From Lachnospiraceae bacterium (GTDB taxonomy: Bacteria; Bacillota; Clostridia; Lachnospirales; Lachnospiraceae): 64,000 nucleotides of DNA. The position numbers were made by a program, and so were the translations under genes. Each line of letters starts with the position of its first letter. The first letter of the stretch is position 1. The DNA lies in the NCBI GenBank assembly GCA_015057625.1, contig SVDZ01000001.1, forward strand, positions 20,689 to 84,688, written 5' to 3'. This document shows, one piece after another, positions 1-8,780 of this stretch. The notes below the pieces were generated by a model, which was given only the letters and a program-made list of their open reading frames with translations, was not told where the DNA came from and ran no database searches.

Positions 1-123
1 GTCTGTGCCACTGTTGTTGTCTGTGCCACTGTTGTTGTCTGTGCCACTGTTGTTGTCTGTGCCACTGTTGTTGTCTGTGCCACTGTTGTTGTCTGCTCTG
101 TTGTTGTCTGTACCTCTGTTGTT
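1..123. repeat. 18-bp tandem repeats encoding TTTVAQ linker
   Basis: Five perfect 18-bp copies (unit GTCTGTGCCACTGTTGTT on the plus strand) fill 1-90. A 15-bp unit and one diverged 18-bp unit follow, up to 123. The array is in frame with the GH16 gene on the minus strand and encodes a Thr-rich hexapeptide linker. It continues past the window edge, so the copy number is unknown. Confidence 0.95.
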
Positions 124-1856
124 GCAACATCACCTGCTGCAATCTGAACTTCAACTGTTACACCTTCTGTTTCTTTGTTTCCTAATACTGCAGTCACTTT
201 TATTGTATGTTTTCCTGCAGAGGTAAATGTGTAGTCAACAGACTGCGCAAATGGATAATTATTGTAGTATTTGCCATCAATGTAAACATTGTATGTCTGT
301 CCCAATGCCAATTGGTCATCATTCTGTCCCCAAACGAAAGATACTCTGGCACCCTGTTTGTTCGCTGTCAAGCCAAATACTTCAATTGGATTTCCTGTAT
401 TATTGTTATTATTTGTAGTAGTCTGTGTTTCTGTTGTAGTCTGCGCAATTGTAGTTGTTTCTGCTTTTGTTGTTGGGTTATTAATGTAGTTAGGATCCGG
501 TATCAATGCTTTTGAAACAACTGACAAGTCACTGATTTTTATTACCGCTGATCCATTGTTTGCTATCGGATCTCCATTACTCTTTCCTAATCCGAATTTG
601 ATACTCATTTTTCCATCATATTCAGGATCAACCTCAAACTGTTTTGTAAAATTATATTCAACTCCTGCTTTGAGGTTCACCCACTCACCTACTAAAGCAG
701 CCTCTTCGTTGTCTGCTATTTTTACAAATATTTTTTTATCAACATTTGATAACAATTTACAATTGTATGTACATGTACTTCCGGCATAACAATTCAGATT
801 AAGGAGCTGCGCCTGTGCTCCCCACTGTGAATCATTTCCCACATCAGTTCCTGCTGAAGTAAGATTAACAGTTACACCGTCAGATGCCTTAGTGCCGTTT
901 GCTGCAATTGAACCCGTAGAACCCTGCCATCCATTTCCACCAAACCAGCTTGTCCAACCGTTAGTCGCAACTGCAACTGCATCCTCTGTAATTTCAATCA
1001 TTGGTCCGTCATAAGCCGGTTCCTGAGGTTTCTGATATACACGAACATAGTCAACTTCCATAGTTGCAGGCAATTTAGTATCATCCACAGATTTTACATT
1101 TCCGGCAAATGGCCAGTTACCACCTACTGCTACATTTAAGATGATAAACTGTTTCTTTCTGAACTCTTCCATCTGCGCAGCAGTTGTAATGCTATAAGTC
1201 TGGAAAACATCACCATCTACATAAAACTTTGCAGTATTCTCATCCCATTCCATTCCATATACATGCCAATCTGTTCTGTCTCCTACATTTTTGGCTGTTC
1301 CGCTAGTATCTGCAACACTTCCATTGTACTGCCAGTGAAGATTTGCATATACATTGTTGTCATTGTTGATGGCTTCCATAATATCCATCTCACCACATGC
1401 AGGCCAACTTACTGTTGAGATATTTTCTCCCAGCATCCAAAATGCAGGCCAGATTCCGTTAAGTCTTGGAAGTTTAATTCTAGCCTCAACCTTTCCATAT
1501 TTGAAAGATTTCTTTCCCTGTGTTGTGATACGTCCTGATGTGTACTGCTTGCCTAAATATGACTGCTTCTTTGCTGTAATCTTCAATGTTCCGCCGCTAA
1601 CGTTTATATTTTCAGTATTATCGCGATAATACTGAAGTTCATTATTTCCGCCGCCATTTCCGTTTACTTCAACATTCCAGTTATCTCTGTTTAATGAATT
1701 TCCATCAAATTCATCGCTCCAGACAAGATTATATCCTTCATATCCGTCTGCTGCTTTTACTTCATTTTCCTTATCAACTCCGGTAAATGAAAGGCTTGAA
1801 ACCAGCATTGCAAATACTGAAATATATGCTATTGATTTTGTATATTTATTTCTCAT
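1..1856 (-). CDS. GH16 endo-beta-glucanase (lichenase-like), 3' end outside window
   Basis: Secreted family 16 glycoside hydrolase, expected to cut beta-1,3(4)-glucans. Translating the minus strand from ATG at 1856 (GAGGGAG upstream) gives a signal peptide of about 35 residues, then a GH16 domain of about 235 residues. The domain carries the catalytic E-x-D-x-x-E motif as EMDIME. A beta-sandwich domain resembling CBM4/9 follows, then a fibronectin-like domain, then a Thr-rich tail of TTTVAQ repeats that runs off the left edge; at least 618 residues are visible. The GH16 and CBM-like parts are nearly identical to those of the gene immediately upstream (1952-3712), so this is a tandem duplicate. 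After the CBM the two diverge completely. The missing C-terminus could hold a further catalytic or anchoring domain. Function is well supported; exact substrate is inferred. Confidence 0.9.
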   Translation of the reverse strand, partial: MRNKYTKSIAYISVFAMLVSSLSFTGVDKENEVKAADGYEGYNLVWSDEFDGNSLNRDNWNVEVNGNGGGNNELQYYRDNTENINVSGGTLKITAKKQSYLGKQYTSGRITTQGKKSFKYGKVEARIKLPRLNGIWPAFWMLGENISTVSWPACGEMDIMEAINNDNNVYANLHWQYNGSVADTSGTAKNVGDRTDWHVYGMEWDENTAKFYVDGDVFQTYSITTAAQMEEFRKKQFIILNVAVGGNWPFAGNVKSVDDTKLPATMEVDYVRVYQKPQEPAYDGPMIEITEDAVAVATNGWTSWFGGNGWQGSTGSIAANGTKASDGVTVNLTSAGTDVGNDSQWGAQAQLLNLNCYAGSTCTYNCKLLSNVDKKIFVKIADNEEAALVGEWVNLKAGVEYNFTKQFEVDPEYDGKMSIKFGLGKSNGDPIANNGSAVIKISDLSVVSKALIPDPNYINNPTTKAETTTIAQTTTETQTTTNNNNNTGNPIEVFGLTANKQGARVSFVWGQNDDQLALGQTYNVYIDGKYYNNYPFAQSVDYTFTSAGKHTIKVTAVLGNKETEGVTVEVQIAAGDVATTEVQTTTEQTTTVAQTTTVAQTTTVAQTTTVAQTTTVAQ

Positions 1857-1870
1857 ATTTCTCCCTCTAT

Positions 1871-1922
1871 AAAACTACAGGAGGGCGCTGTGTCACCTGA
1901 TAATAATCACCAACACAACCGC
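1871..1922 (-). other. Imperfect stem-loop between the GH16 paralogues
   Basis: On the minus strand GGGCG and TGTGT pair with ACACA and CGCCC across a bulge, with a loop of about 19 nt. No proper U-run follows. It could be a weak terminator or an mRNA-stabilising hairpin between the two genes. Support is modest. Confidence 0.3.
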
Positions 1923-1951
1923 CCCCCTATCTTAATACTCCTATTTACTAT

Positions 1952-3712
1952 TTACTTTTTAATTTTAATTTTCTTAACTTTAGACCACTTTCCGTTAACA
2001 ACGCCTGCGTTTGTTTTTGCATAAGCCATTACTTTTACGTAATACTTTTTATTAGCCTTAAGTCTTTTAATTACCTTTGTAGTCTTCTTTGAATCGTAAG
2101 TTTTAGTTTTCTTCTTACTGAATTTTTTTGAAGTAGATATCTTAATTTTATATCCTGTAGCTCCTGTAACCTTCTTAAATTTAAGTGTTACCTTTTTGCC
2201 ATTCTTTGATCTGGTTGCTTTTTTAATCTTAGTTTTGGCAACAGTAACTTTATCTTTTGCTGAGCCCTCGCCCGGAGCTGTGACTGTTTCTGCTACATTT
2301 GTCTGATTCTCCACAGCTGTAGTTGTCTGCTGATTTTTAACGTAATCAGGGTCAGGAATCTTTGTTGTTGTGATAAGTGATACATTGCTGATTTTGATAG
2401 TCGCTTTACCTTTATCTTCAATAGTATCACCACTATTCTTTCCTAATCCGAATTTAATACTAATTTCACCTTCATAGTCAGAATCAATAATAAACTGTTT
2501 TGAAAAATTGTATTCAACGCCAGCTTTGAGGTTTACCCATTCACCTACTAAAGGAGCCTCATCGCTGTCCGCGATTTTTACATATATTCTCTTATCAACG
2601 TCTGATAACAATGTGCAATTGTATGTATAAGTGCTTGCTTTATAATAATGCAAGCCGAGAAGCTGTGCCTGTGCTCCCCACTCTGAATCATTTCCCACAT
2701 CTGTTCCAACTGATGTAAGATTAACTGTAACTCCGTCTGCCGGTTTATCTCCATTTGGAGTAATTGTTCCGGTAGAACCCTGCCAACCTTTTCCACCAAA
2801 CCAGCTTGTCCACTCCTTAGTTGCAACTGCAACTGCATCCTCTGTAACTTCAATCATTGGTCCGTCATAACTTTCAGATACTTCAGGTTTCTGATATACA
2901 CGAACATAATCTACTTCCATAGTTGCCGGTAATTTGCTATCATCTACAGAACTTACACCTGCTGAAAATGGCCATACTCCGCCAACTGCCACATTAAGAA
3001 TAATAAACTGTTTCTTTCTGAATTCATCCATCAGATTTCCTACTGAAGAAATGTAATATTTTTCAAATACCACACCATCCACATAGAACTTTGCCCAGTT
3101 AGCATCCCATTCCATTCCATATACATGCCAATCTGTTCTGTCGCCTACATCCTTAGCTCTTCCACTGGTATCTACCTGTCTTCCATCACCTCTCCAGTGA
3201 AGATTTGCATATACATTATTGTCATTGTTGATGGCTTCCATAATATCCATCTCACCACATGCAGGCCAACCTACTGATTTGATGTTTTCTCCAAGCATCC
3301 AAAATGCAGGCCAAATTCCGTTAAGTCTTGGAAGCTTAATTCTAGCCTCAATCTTTCCATATTTGAAAGATTTCTTTCCCTGTGTTGTTATACGTCCTGA
3401 TGTGTACTGCTTACCTAAATAAGACTCTTTCTTTGCTGTAATCTTCAATGTTCCGTCGCTAACGCTGATATTTTCAGTATTGTCGCGATAATACTGAAGC
3501 TCATTGTTTCCGCCACCATTTCCGTTTACTTCAACATTCCAGTTATCTCTGTTCAATGAATCCCCGTCAAATTCATCACTCCAGACAAGACTGTATTCAT
3601 CATCTGCTGCACTAACGGTCGCTATTTTGTTAATGCCGCTAATGGTAATACCTGATACCATTAATACAACTGCTAAAGTACCAGCAATTGCTTTTGTGAA
3701 ATATTTTCTCAT
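1952..3712 (-). CDS. GH16 endo-beta-glucanase with Lys-rich C-terminal tail
   Basis: Secreted beta-glucanase, 586 residues. Signal peptide 1-36. GH16 domain about 40-275 with catalytic residues E154, D156 and E159 in EMDIME. A CBM4/9-like sandwich at about 290-450 contains paired Trp and Gly-rich motifs (WTSWFGG). A short Thr-rich linker follows, then a Lys-rich fibronectin-type domain at about 495-586 ending in KIKIKK. That tail is clearly related to the C-terminus of the 1213-residue protein at 50135-53776. There is no LPXTG motif, so the basic tail may bind the cell wall; this is inference. The gene starts at ATG 3712 after AAGGAGAT. It lies 95 bp upstream of its GH16 paralogue on the same strand, so the two may be co-transcribed. 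A pair of LacI/CcpA-like operators lies 75-140 bp upstream. Confidence 0.92.
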   Translation of the reverse strand: MRKYFTKAIAGTLAVVLMVSGITISGINKIATVSAADDEYSLVWSDEFDGDSLNRDNWNVEVNGNGGGNNELQYYRDNTENISVSDGTLKITAKKESYLGKQYTSGRITTQGKKSFKYGKIEARIKLPRLNGIWPAFWMLGENIKSVGWPACGEMDIMEAINNDNNVYANLHWRGDGRQVDTSGRAKDVGDRTDWHVYGMEWDANWAKFYVDGVVFEKYYISSVGNLMDEFRKKQFIILNVAVGGVWPFSAGVSSVDDSKLPATMEVDYVRVYQKPEVSESYDGPMIEVTEDAVAVATKEWTSWFGGKGWQGSTGTITPNGDKPADGVTVNLTSVGTDVGNDSEWGAQAQLLGLHYYKASTYTYNCTLLSDVDKRIYVKIADSDEAPLVGEWVNLKAGVEYNFSKQFIIDSDYEGEISIKFGLGKNSGDTIEDKGKATIKISNVSLITTTKIPDPDYVKNQQTTTAVENQTNVAETVTAPGEGSAKDKVTVAKTKIKKATRSKNGKKVTLKFKKVTGATGYKIKISTSKKFSKKKTKTYDSKKTTKVIKRLKANKKYYVKVMAYAKTNAGVVNGKWSKVKKIKIKK

Positions 3713-3787
3713 TTCGATCTCCTTTTCTTAAATGATTTGCCTCTAAAGCAATTATTTCACCTACATCATATTTCGATTTAAGCAGAT

Positions 3788-3852
3788 AAAAACGGTTTCA
3801 TCAAGATAAAAAGTGAAAAATCACATAATCATTCAATAATGAAACCGTTTTG
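3788..3852. promoter_or_regulatory. Inverted pair of LacI/CcpA-like operators
   Basis: A 13-bp sequence (ATGAAACCGTTTT) occurs in opposite orientations at about 3789-3801 and 3839-3851, separated by 37 bp. Each copy matches 12 of 14 positions of the cre-type consensus TGWNANCGNTNWCA, including the central CG. The pair sits between the GH16 gene at 1952-3712 and the 3' end of the oxidoreductase gene. Two such boxes suit a looping repressor or catabolite control of the glucanase gene. The long loop argues against a terminator. Which regulator binds is unknown. Confidence 0.5.
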
Positions 3853-3878
3853 TTCTTGTTTTATACTATTTTCTTAAA

Positions 3879-4868
3879 TTATTCCTGCGGATATTTTACT
3901 CCCAGCTGGTGTCTGATTTCGTCCATCAACTCCATCATAAAAACAGTTTTTTTATGAGGCATAATCTCTGTCTCAATCTGACCGTTTACAATAGCCTCTC
4001 TGCACGCCCTTACTTCAAACTCATAACCTGTAAGTTCCGACTCATCAGCCTCAAATGTATTTACGCAGTTCCATGCTGTGTCATACTGCTCAATTTTCTG
4101 AATTCTGTTTACTCCACTAACCACAAGCATTCCGCCGCTTCCGTAAATTGTCGCCTTGCAATCGCTGCTGGCACTCATACCCCAGCTTGTTACAGCGAGG
4201 CCACCATTTTTATATTTGATGATTGCTGCTGAAGATTCGTCCATGGAAAGATCAGTTAGTTTTCCTTTAGCAACAACTTCTTCAATGTCATCCCCCATCA
4301 CCATTGAACTGATGGTAAGAGGATATATTCCCACATCAAGCAATGCTCCTCCTGCAAGGGAAGGATTCCATAAACGCTCTTTTCCCATCATTGGAAAATG
4401 CATGTTTGAGGAAACCATAGTAACATGACCGATGCTATGCTGCTCAAGAAGTTCTTCTAACTTTCCTGCAAGTGGCTGATATCTGGTCCACATAGCCTCA
4501 GATAAAAATACTCCCTTTTCCTCTGAGATTTTTATCAATTCATTTGCCTGCTTTGCATTGATTGTAAATGCCTTTTCACACAAAACTCCCCTTCCTTTTT
4601 CAAGGCAAAGTTTGGCATTATCGTAATGTTCAGAATGCGGTGTAGCTATGTAAATAAGATCTACATTCTCGTCCTCTGCCAGTTCTTCATAAGAACTGTA
4701 AGCAATCTTAGCACCAAATTTTTCAGCAAAATCTTCTGCTTTTTTTCCCGTTCTTGATGCAACTGCATAGAGCATAACTGTATCATCCATTTTGTTTACA
4801 GTTTCTGCCATAGCTCCTGCGATTGCTCCTGTACCTATAATGCCCATTCTTAGTACATTGTCTTTCAT
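3879..4868 (-). CDS. Gfo/Idh/MocA family oxidoreductase
   Basis: NAD(P)-dependent oxidoreductase of about 329 residues, probably acting on a sugar, cyclitol or dihydrodiol. The Rossmann motif GIIGTGAIAGAMAE is at the N-terminus. The EKAFTINAKQA stretch near residue 95 holds the conserved catalytic-type Lys after Glu, and the GGALLDVGIYPL motif typical of the C-terminal dimerisation domain is near 180. An upstream in-frame GTG at 4874 exists, but GGAGGTGGAA places the ribosome at ATG 4868. The start is 16 bp downstream of the hslO stop, so the two genes are probably co-transcribed. The substrate cannot be read from the sequence. Confidence 0.88.
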   Translation of the reverse strand: MKDNVLRMGIIGTGAIAGAMAETVNKMDDTVMLYAVASRTGKKAEDFAEKFGAKIAYSSYEELAEDENVDLIYIATPHSEHYDNAKLCLEKGRGVLCEKAFTINAKQANELIKISEEKGVFLSEAMWTRYQPLAGKLEELLEQHSIGHVTMVSSNMHFPMMGKERLWNPSLAGGALLDVGIYPLTISSMVMGDDIEEVVAKGKLTDLSMDESSAAIIKYKNGGLAVTSWGMSASSDCKATIYGSGGMLVVSGVNRIQKIEQYDTAWNCVNTFEADESELTGYEFEVRACREAIVNGQIETEIMPHKKTVFMMELMDEIRHQLGVKYPQE

Positions 4869-4884
4869 TTCCACCTCCGTTATT

Positions 4885-5763
4885 CTATTTTGATTTTCTT
4901 TTTATTTCCTTTAATTCCTCCACACTATACTTGTAGTTTGTATTGCAGAAATGACAATTAACCTCTATCTCTTTTCCTTCATCAATCATTTCCTGTAAAT
5001 CCTTACTTCCCACACTGACAAGGGCTTTGCTGACCTTTTCCTTTGAACAGTCACAATAAAATTCTGTAGGTATTTTATCTGTGTATTCAACTCCAAGATC
5101 TCCCAACACTTCTTCCAGAATATCCTCCGGTGTCATTCCTTTTTCCAACATGGAAGTAACTGAAGTTATCTTCGATATTTTCTCTTCCAACGCTGTTATA
5201 ACAGAATCCTCTGCGAATGGCATAAGCTGGATAATAAATCCTCCTGCCTGCTTAACAGTGTTATTCTTTTCCATCAGAACTCCGAGAGCTACGGCTGAAG
5301 GCACCTGCTCTGACTTTGCGAAATAGTAAGTCAAATCTTCTGCCACTTCACTTGTACCAAGTGGAACCTGACTTGCATAAGGCTCCTTAAGTCCCATATC
5401 CTTGATTACTGTAAGTGTACCGTATCCAATTGCTGCCCCTACATCAAGCTTTCCTGCATAATTTGGAGGTATTACTACATTAGGATTTCCAACATAACCT
5501 TTGACATGTCCCTTTGAATCTGCTGTAACCAAAACTCCATTTATTGGGCCATCGCCCTTCATCTGAAGTGTGAGAACATCCTTGTCACCTTTCATCATGA
5601 CTCCCATCATGTCTCCTCCCATGAGCAAACGTCCCAACGCCGCAGTTGCTACAGGACTGGTATTGTGATGCTTTCTTGCTTCCTCCACCAACTCTCTTCC
5701 TGTAATAGCAAATGCTCTAATCTGGTTGTTTGCCGCTGTTGCCCTAACTATATAATCACTCAT
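4885..5763 (-). CDS. hslO: Hsp33 redox-regulated chaperone
   Basis: Cytosolic holdase chaperone switched on by oxidative unfolding of a zinc centre. At 292 residues it matches the family length. The N-terminal domain has the usual ATAANNQIRAFAI opening and the GPINGV core. The C-terminal zinc site is present as CDC near residue 240 and CHFC about 32 residues later. It lies between a methyltransferase and an oxidoreductase gene on the same strand with short gaps (29 and 16 bp), so a three-gene operon is likely. Nothing unusual seen. Confidence 0.96.
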   Translation of the reverse strand: MSDYIVRATAANNQIRAFAITGRELVEEARKHHNTSPVATAALGRLLMGGDMMGVMMKGDKDVLTLQMKGDGPINGVLVTADSKGHVKGYVGNPNVVIPPNYAGKLDVGAAIGYGTLTVIKDMGLKEPYASQVPLGTSEVAEDLTYYFAKSEQVPSAVALGVLMEKNNTVKQAGGFIIQLMPFAEDSVITALEEKISKITSVTSMLEKGMTPEDILEEVLGDLGVEYTDKIPTEFYCDCSKEKVSKALVSVGSKDLQEMIDEGKEIEVNCHFCNTNYKYSVEELKEIKRKSK

Positions 5764-5792
5764 TGTAAAAATCCTCTTCTCTGTATTCTTAT

Positions 5793-6539
5793 TTATTTTG
5801 TGACTTCTCTCGCTATAACGTATATTCGCTCACTGTCTTCTCTGATATCATCGTGAGTAAATGCATCATAAGCGGTCACAAATTCAAGGCCGGCTTCAGA
5901 CAAAGCTCTCTTAACCTCTTCCAATGAATATGCTCTCTGATAGTGAGTTTCTGAAAACTTATCATACCTTCCATCTTCATCCTTTATGAAAATAGATAAT
6001 TGGTACTCATTAATGCATTCATCTTCATAATAGTAATTATCCCAAATAAAACTGCTTTCTTCTCTGTCCTCTGCGATAACACTCTCACCTATCTGTTCAT
6101 ATTTATATTTCGTGCTCAGATCAAAAATAAACATTCCACCGGGATCCAGATAATTATTTACCAACTTGAAAACTGTAACTAAATCCTCATACTCGGTAAT
6201 GTAGTTGATGGAATCGCAGATGCTCACAACCGCTGCAACGGTTCCATACAATTCAAACTCTCTCATATCCTGGAGAAGATATAGTATGGAACTGTCGTCT
6301 CCACATTTTTCCATGGCAATGGAGAGCATCTCTCTGGAGTTGTCAATTCCAATCATATCGTAGCCCGCTTCACTTAATATTGAAGTAATATTTCCCGTAC
6401 CGCATCCAAGGTCCGCTATAATTCCGTCCTTTACTCCATACTCTTTTAATAATTCTATCAAATAAGTTCCCCACTCATCATAATCGATATTGTCCATAAA
6501 CATATCGTAAACTGCGGCAAAACTTGTATATGATTCCAT
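5793..6539 (-). CDS. Class I SAM-dependent methyltransferase
   Basis: About 248 residues. The SAM-binding motif I is DLGCGTGN near residue 42, followed by the acidic motif II region (GIDNSREML) and a motif IV-like stretch (VVSICDSINYI). This is the small methyltransferase-domain type common in Clostridia; the methyl acceptor is unknown. ATG 6539 is preferred over the upstream GTG at 6545 because AGAGGTG lies just before it. It is the first gene of the probable operon with hslO and the oxidoreductase, transcribed divergently from the membrane-protein gene at 6720. Confidence 0.85.
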   Translation of the reverse strand: MESYTSFAAVYDMFMDNIDYDEWGTYLIELLKEYGVKDGIIADLGCGTGNITSILSEAGYDMIGIDNSREMLSIAMEKCGDDSSILYLLQDMREFELYGTVAAVVSICDSINYITEYEDLVTVFKLVNNYLDPGGMFIFDLSTKYKYEQIGESVIAEDREESSFIWDNYYYEDECINEYQLSIFIKDEDGRYDKFSETHYQRAYSLEEVKRALSEAGLEFVTAYDAFTHDDIREDSERIYVIAREVTK

Positions 6540-6617
6540 AAGCACCTCTCTGTTTGATACTGATATTCAAACTTATCCAATGCCTTATTTTATCAGTTAT
6601 TTTTATTAAAAGCAACC

Positions 6618-6646
6618 TTGATAAATAAGTCCTGTTCCACTATACT
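6618..6646 (+). promoter_or_regulatory. Predicted sigma-A promoter
   Basis: The -35 TTGATA (6618-6623) and -10 TATACT (6641-6646) are separated by exactly 17 bp, about 75 bp before the TTG start of the following membrane-protein gene. Confidence 0.65.
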
Positions 6647-6719
6647 AAATTTGTATCTGTCAGGTCTTCTCATGGTTTGACAGTTATCTTTATTTAACCG
6701 GCAAGGAGCATGAAAATAA

Positions 6720-7697
6720 TTGAACAGCAAAAAAATTATACAGAAAAAAGCTTTACAAAAAATCATAAATCCACTTTTAGTGATTGCAATTGCAATGATT
6801 ACTTATACACTGTTGCCCTTCGGCAACACATTACATCCAATTTCTCTGGACAGTATATGGGATTGTTCTTCAGAATATTCAGATAAAATAGTAACGGTAA
6901 ATGTTGATTCACTTTACTACACTGGTTACAGTGTCTCTCACACCTTCAATCGTACCTACGGCTACTATTACACTATTTCCGATGACAAATGTTCTTTCGT
7001 TTTAATTCCTATTAAGGACACACCGAAGGAGAAACTTAAAAATTATAAATTGTATGGAAAGGTTGTACACAAATCAGAAATCGATTCCTTCTCTGCAATG
7101 GTTAAAAATCTTTCTACAGATTTAAATTGGAACGTGTCCGGTATTTATTCCTATACCCCGGACTTCATTATTTGCAACAACGAATACCACCCTGTATTCT
7201 TACCTTTAGCGCTATTACTTCTTATTATTGGAATTATAGTTTCGGCAATTATTATTTTATTATCAGTTATTCATATAGTAATTCCTAAGACCTACAATTT
7301 CTGTCCAGGTGTAAATACAGGAATCAGAAAAAAAATATTGGAGGACATCAACACTGATTTTAATGATGAATATTTATTTTCAGATAACCACACTGTTGTC
7401 ACAAAAAATCATGTATTCATAGAAGATACTCATAAAGTTTATTATCTCCCGCTGGATATGCTTATCTGGGCCTACAGAATGGGAAAACCTTCAGGTCTGT
7501 TTTTCAAAAAAACAAATGTCAAATTCAGTCTGTTTATCACCTTGAAAAACGGAAAGACAATTGTGGTTCCCGGTTTTTCAGGAGATTCCTCTCACTTGTT
7601 TCTGACAGTACTAAAAGACTTGGATCGTGGAATCATTTTGGGATACACAGATGAAAAAAGCATTGCTGTAAAACAATATATCCAATCTAATTCTTGA
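6720..7697 (+). CDS. Two-helix membrane protein of unknown function
   Basis: 325 residues, family not recognised. A transmembrane helix at about 16-34 is followed by an extracytoplasmic domain of about 120 residues, a second helix at about 157-188, and a cytosolic C-terminal domain of about 130 residues. The C-terminal part (YLPLDMLIWAYRMGK, then alternating strands and FKKTNVKFSLFI) looks like a small beta-rich PH-type fold; this is a guess from pattern. The start is TTG 6720, 11 bp after AAGGAG. The ATG at 6710 is in another frame and sits too close to the Shine-Dalgarno. A SEC-C protein gene follows 75 bp downstream. Confidence 0.7.
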   Translation: MNSKKIIQKKALQKIINPLLVIAIAMITYTLLPFGNTLHPISLDSIWDCSSEYSDKIVTVNVDSLYYTGYSVSHTFNRTYGYYYTISDDKCSFVLIPIKDTPKEKLKNYKLYGKVVHKSEIDSFSAMVKNLSTDLNWNVSGIYSYTPDFIICNNEYHPVFLPLALLLLIIGIIVSAIIILLSVIHIVIPKTYNFCPGVNTGIRKKILEDINTDFNDEYLFSDNHTVVTKNHVFIEDTHKVYYLPLDMLIWAYRMGKPSGLFFKKTNVKFSLFITLKNGKTIVVPGFSGDSSHLFLTVLKDLDRGIILGYTDEKSIAVKQYIQSNS

Positions 7698-7772
7698 AAT
7701 CAGCAGCAAAAAATATTATACTGTAACGGATAGACTTTTATTAATATCAATACTATTTCGGAGGAAATGATA

Positions 7773-8282
7773 ATGGAAGAAAAATCATTATTGCAGACAT
7801 GGAGAGAATTAGCATATAATCAGCAGCAGACACAGCAGCAGTACGACCAGTTTTGGAATGCTTATTTTCTTCAGGAAATTGAAGTGTACAAGGATATTTT
7901 AGGAAATCCTGATGTTGTTGTTAAAGGTACAGTTAAAGACCTTGCAGCAAAATACAATATGGAATTACTTACTATGGTTGGATTCTTAGACGGAATCAAC
8001 GAAAGTCTTAAAGTTGAAAACCCAATCGATACAATGACTGAAGATACAGAAGTAAGTCTTGAATACGATAAAGAATCGCTCTACAAGAACATGGTTGAAG
8101 CAAGAGCTGAGTGGTTATACAACTTAGAGCAGTGGGATGCACTTCTCACACCTGAGAGAAGAAAGGAATTATATAAAGAGCAGAAATCTTCTCACACAGT
8201 TGTTAAAGAAAAGAAAATCGGAAGAAATGATCCATGCCCATGCGGAAGTGGAAAGAAATATAAATTCTGCTGTGGAAGATAA
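7773..8282 (+). CDS. SEC-C motif protein
   Basis: Cytosolic protein of 169 residues ending in a SEC-C zinc finger ([19 protein letters not shown]), the same metal-binding tail found on SecA. The N-terminal 140 residues are helical, Gln- and Glu-rich, with no domain I recognise. The ATG at 7767 is only 2 nt after GGAGG; ATG 7773 has the normal 8-nt spacing and is chosen. The tail suggests contact with ribosomes or the Sec system by analogy with SecA; no specific role can be assigned. A small membrane-protein gene follows 27 bp downstream. Confidence 0.85.
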   Translation: MEEKSLLQTWRELAYNQQQTQQQYDQFWNAYFLQEIEVYKDILGNPDVVVKGTVKDLAAKYNMELLTMVGFLDGINESLKVENPIDTMTEDTEVSLEYDKESLYKNMVEARAEWLYNLEQWDALLTPERRKELYKEQKSSHTVVKEKKIGRNDPCPCGSGKKYKFCCGR

Positions 8283-8309
8283 TTTCTTGCATCGTTTTGG
8301 AGGATAACT

Positions 8310-8525
8310 ATGGATAAATTTAAAAGAATAGTTTGCATTATTGGAGTGGTACTTCTAGTTTCACTTTATGTGATTACTTTGATTTCCGCGTTCTTTACTG
8401 ATTCAGACTCACACGGTTTATTTATGGCTTCAGTATACAGCACTGTTGTTGTTCCGGCATTTATTTATGCCATATTATTGATAGCCAAAGTATTATCTCC
8501 AAAAAATGATGATGACGAAAACTAA
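8310..8525 (+). CDS. Small two-helix membrane protein
   Basis: 71 residues with GGAGG 8 nt before ATG. Hydrophobic helices at about 7-29 and 40-62 are joined by a short polar turn (FTDSDSHG), and the tail is acidic (NDDDEN). Probably co-transcribed with the SEC-C gene and ended by the terminator just downstream. Function unknown; the strong ribosome binding site and clean membrane topology support it as a real gene. Confidence 0.75.
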   Translation: MDKFKRIVCIIGVVLLVSLYVITLISAFFTDSDSHGLFMASVYSTVVVPAFIYAILLIAKVLSPKNDDDEN

Positions 8526-8557
8526 TATATTTTTTATCTAATTCAAAGATATTAGAG

Positions 8558-8606
8558 GATGTTGCACTACTGAATGAGCAAATCAGACAGTGCAGCATCT
8601 TTTTTT
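8558..8606 (+). terminator. Intrinsic terminator after the SEC-C/small membrane gene pair
   Basis: GATGTTGCACT (8558-8568) pairs with AGTGCAGCATC (8589-8599) with one G-U, followed by seven T. Confidence 0.9.
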
Positions 8607-8609
8607 ATG

Positions 8610-8700
8610 TTGTTTCATATTGTTTTTCTACACTGTCCCATATTGTTTTTCTACACTGTTTCATATTGTTTTTCATTTCTTTCATATCGTTTTACGATAT
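8610..8700. repeat. Short direct repeats and dyad before the DUF2975 promoter
   Basis: Three copies of TTTCATATTGTTTTT-like sequence, two followed by CTACACTGT, fill 8611-8675. The dyad ATATCGT-TTT-ACGATAT lies at 8684-8700, just upstream of the -35 box. The arrangement suggests binding sites for a regulator, perhaps the small HTH protein encoded in the same operon; this is inference. Confidence 0.5.
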
Positions 8701-8707
8701 TTTTTTA

Positions 8708-8736
8708 TTGACAAATGATATATTCCGTTTTATTAT
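8708..8736 (+). promoter_or_regulatory. Consensus sigma-A promoter for the DUF2975 operon
   Basis: TTGACA (8708-8713), 17-bp spacer and TATTAT (8731-8736), 45 bp before the first start codon. The flanking repeats make autoregulation plausible. Confidence 0.85.
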
Positions 8737-8780
8737 CTACTTAACACAAATGTGAAACTTTATCTATCAGGAGGATAATT

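Noticed and set aside
1..226. Leu-rich plus-strand ORF at the left edge
   Set aside because: It is the antisense of the TTTVAQ repeat in the GH16 gene and has no ribosome site or conserved feature.
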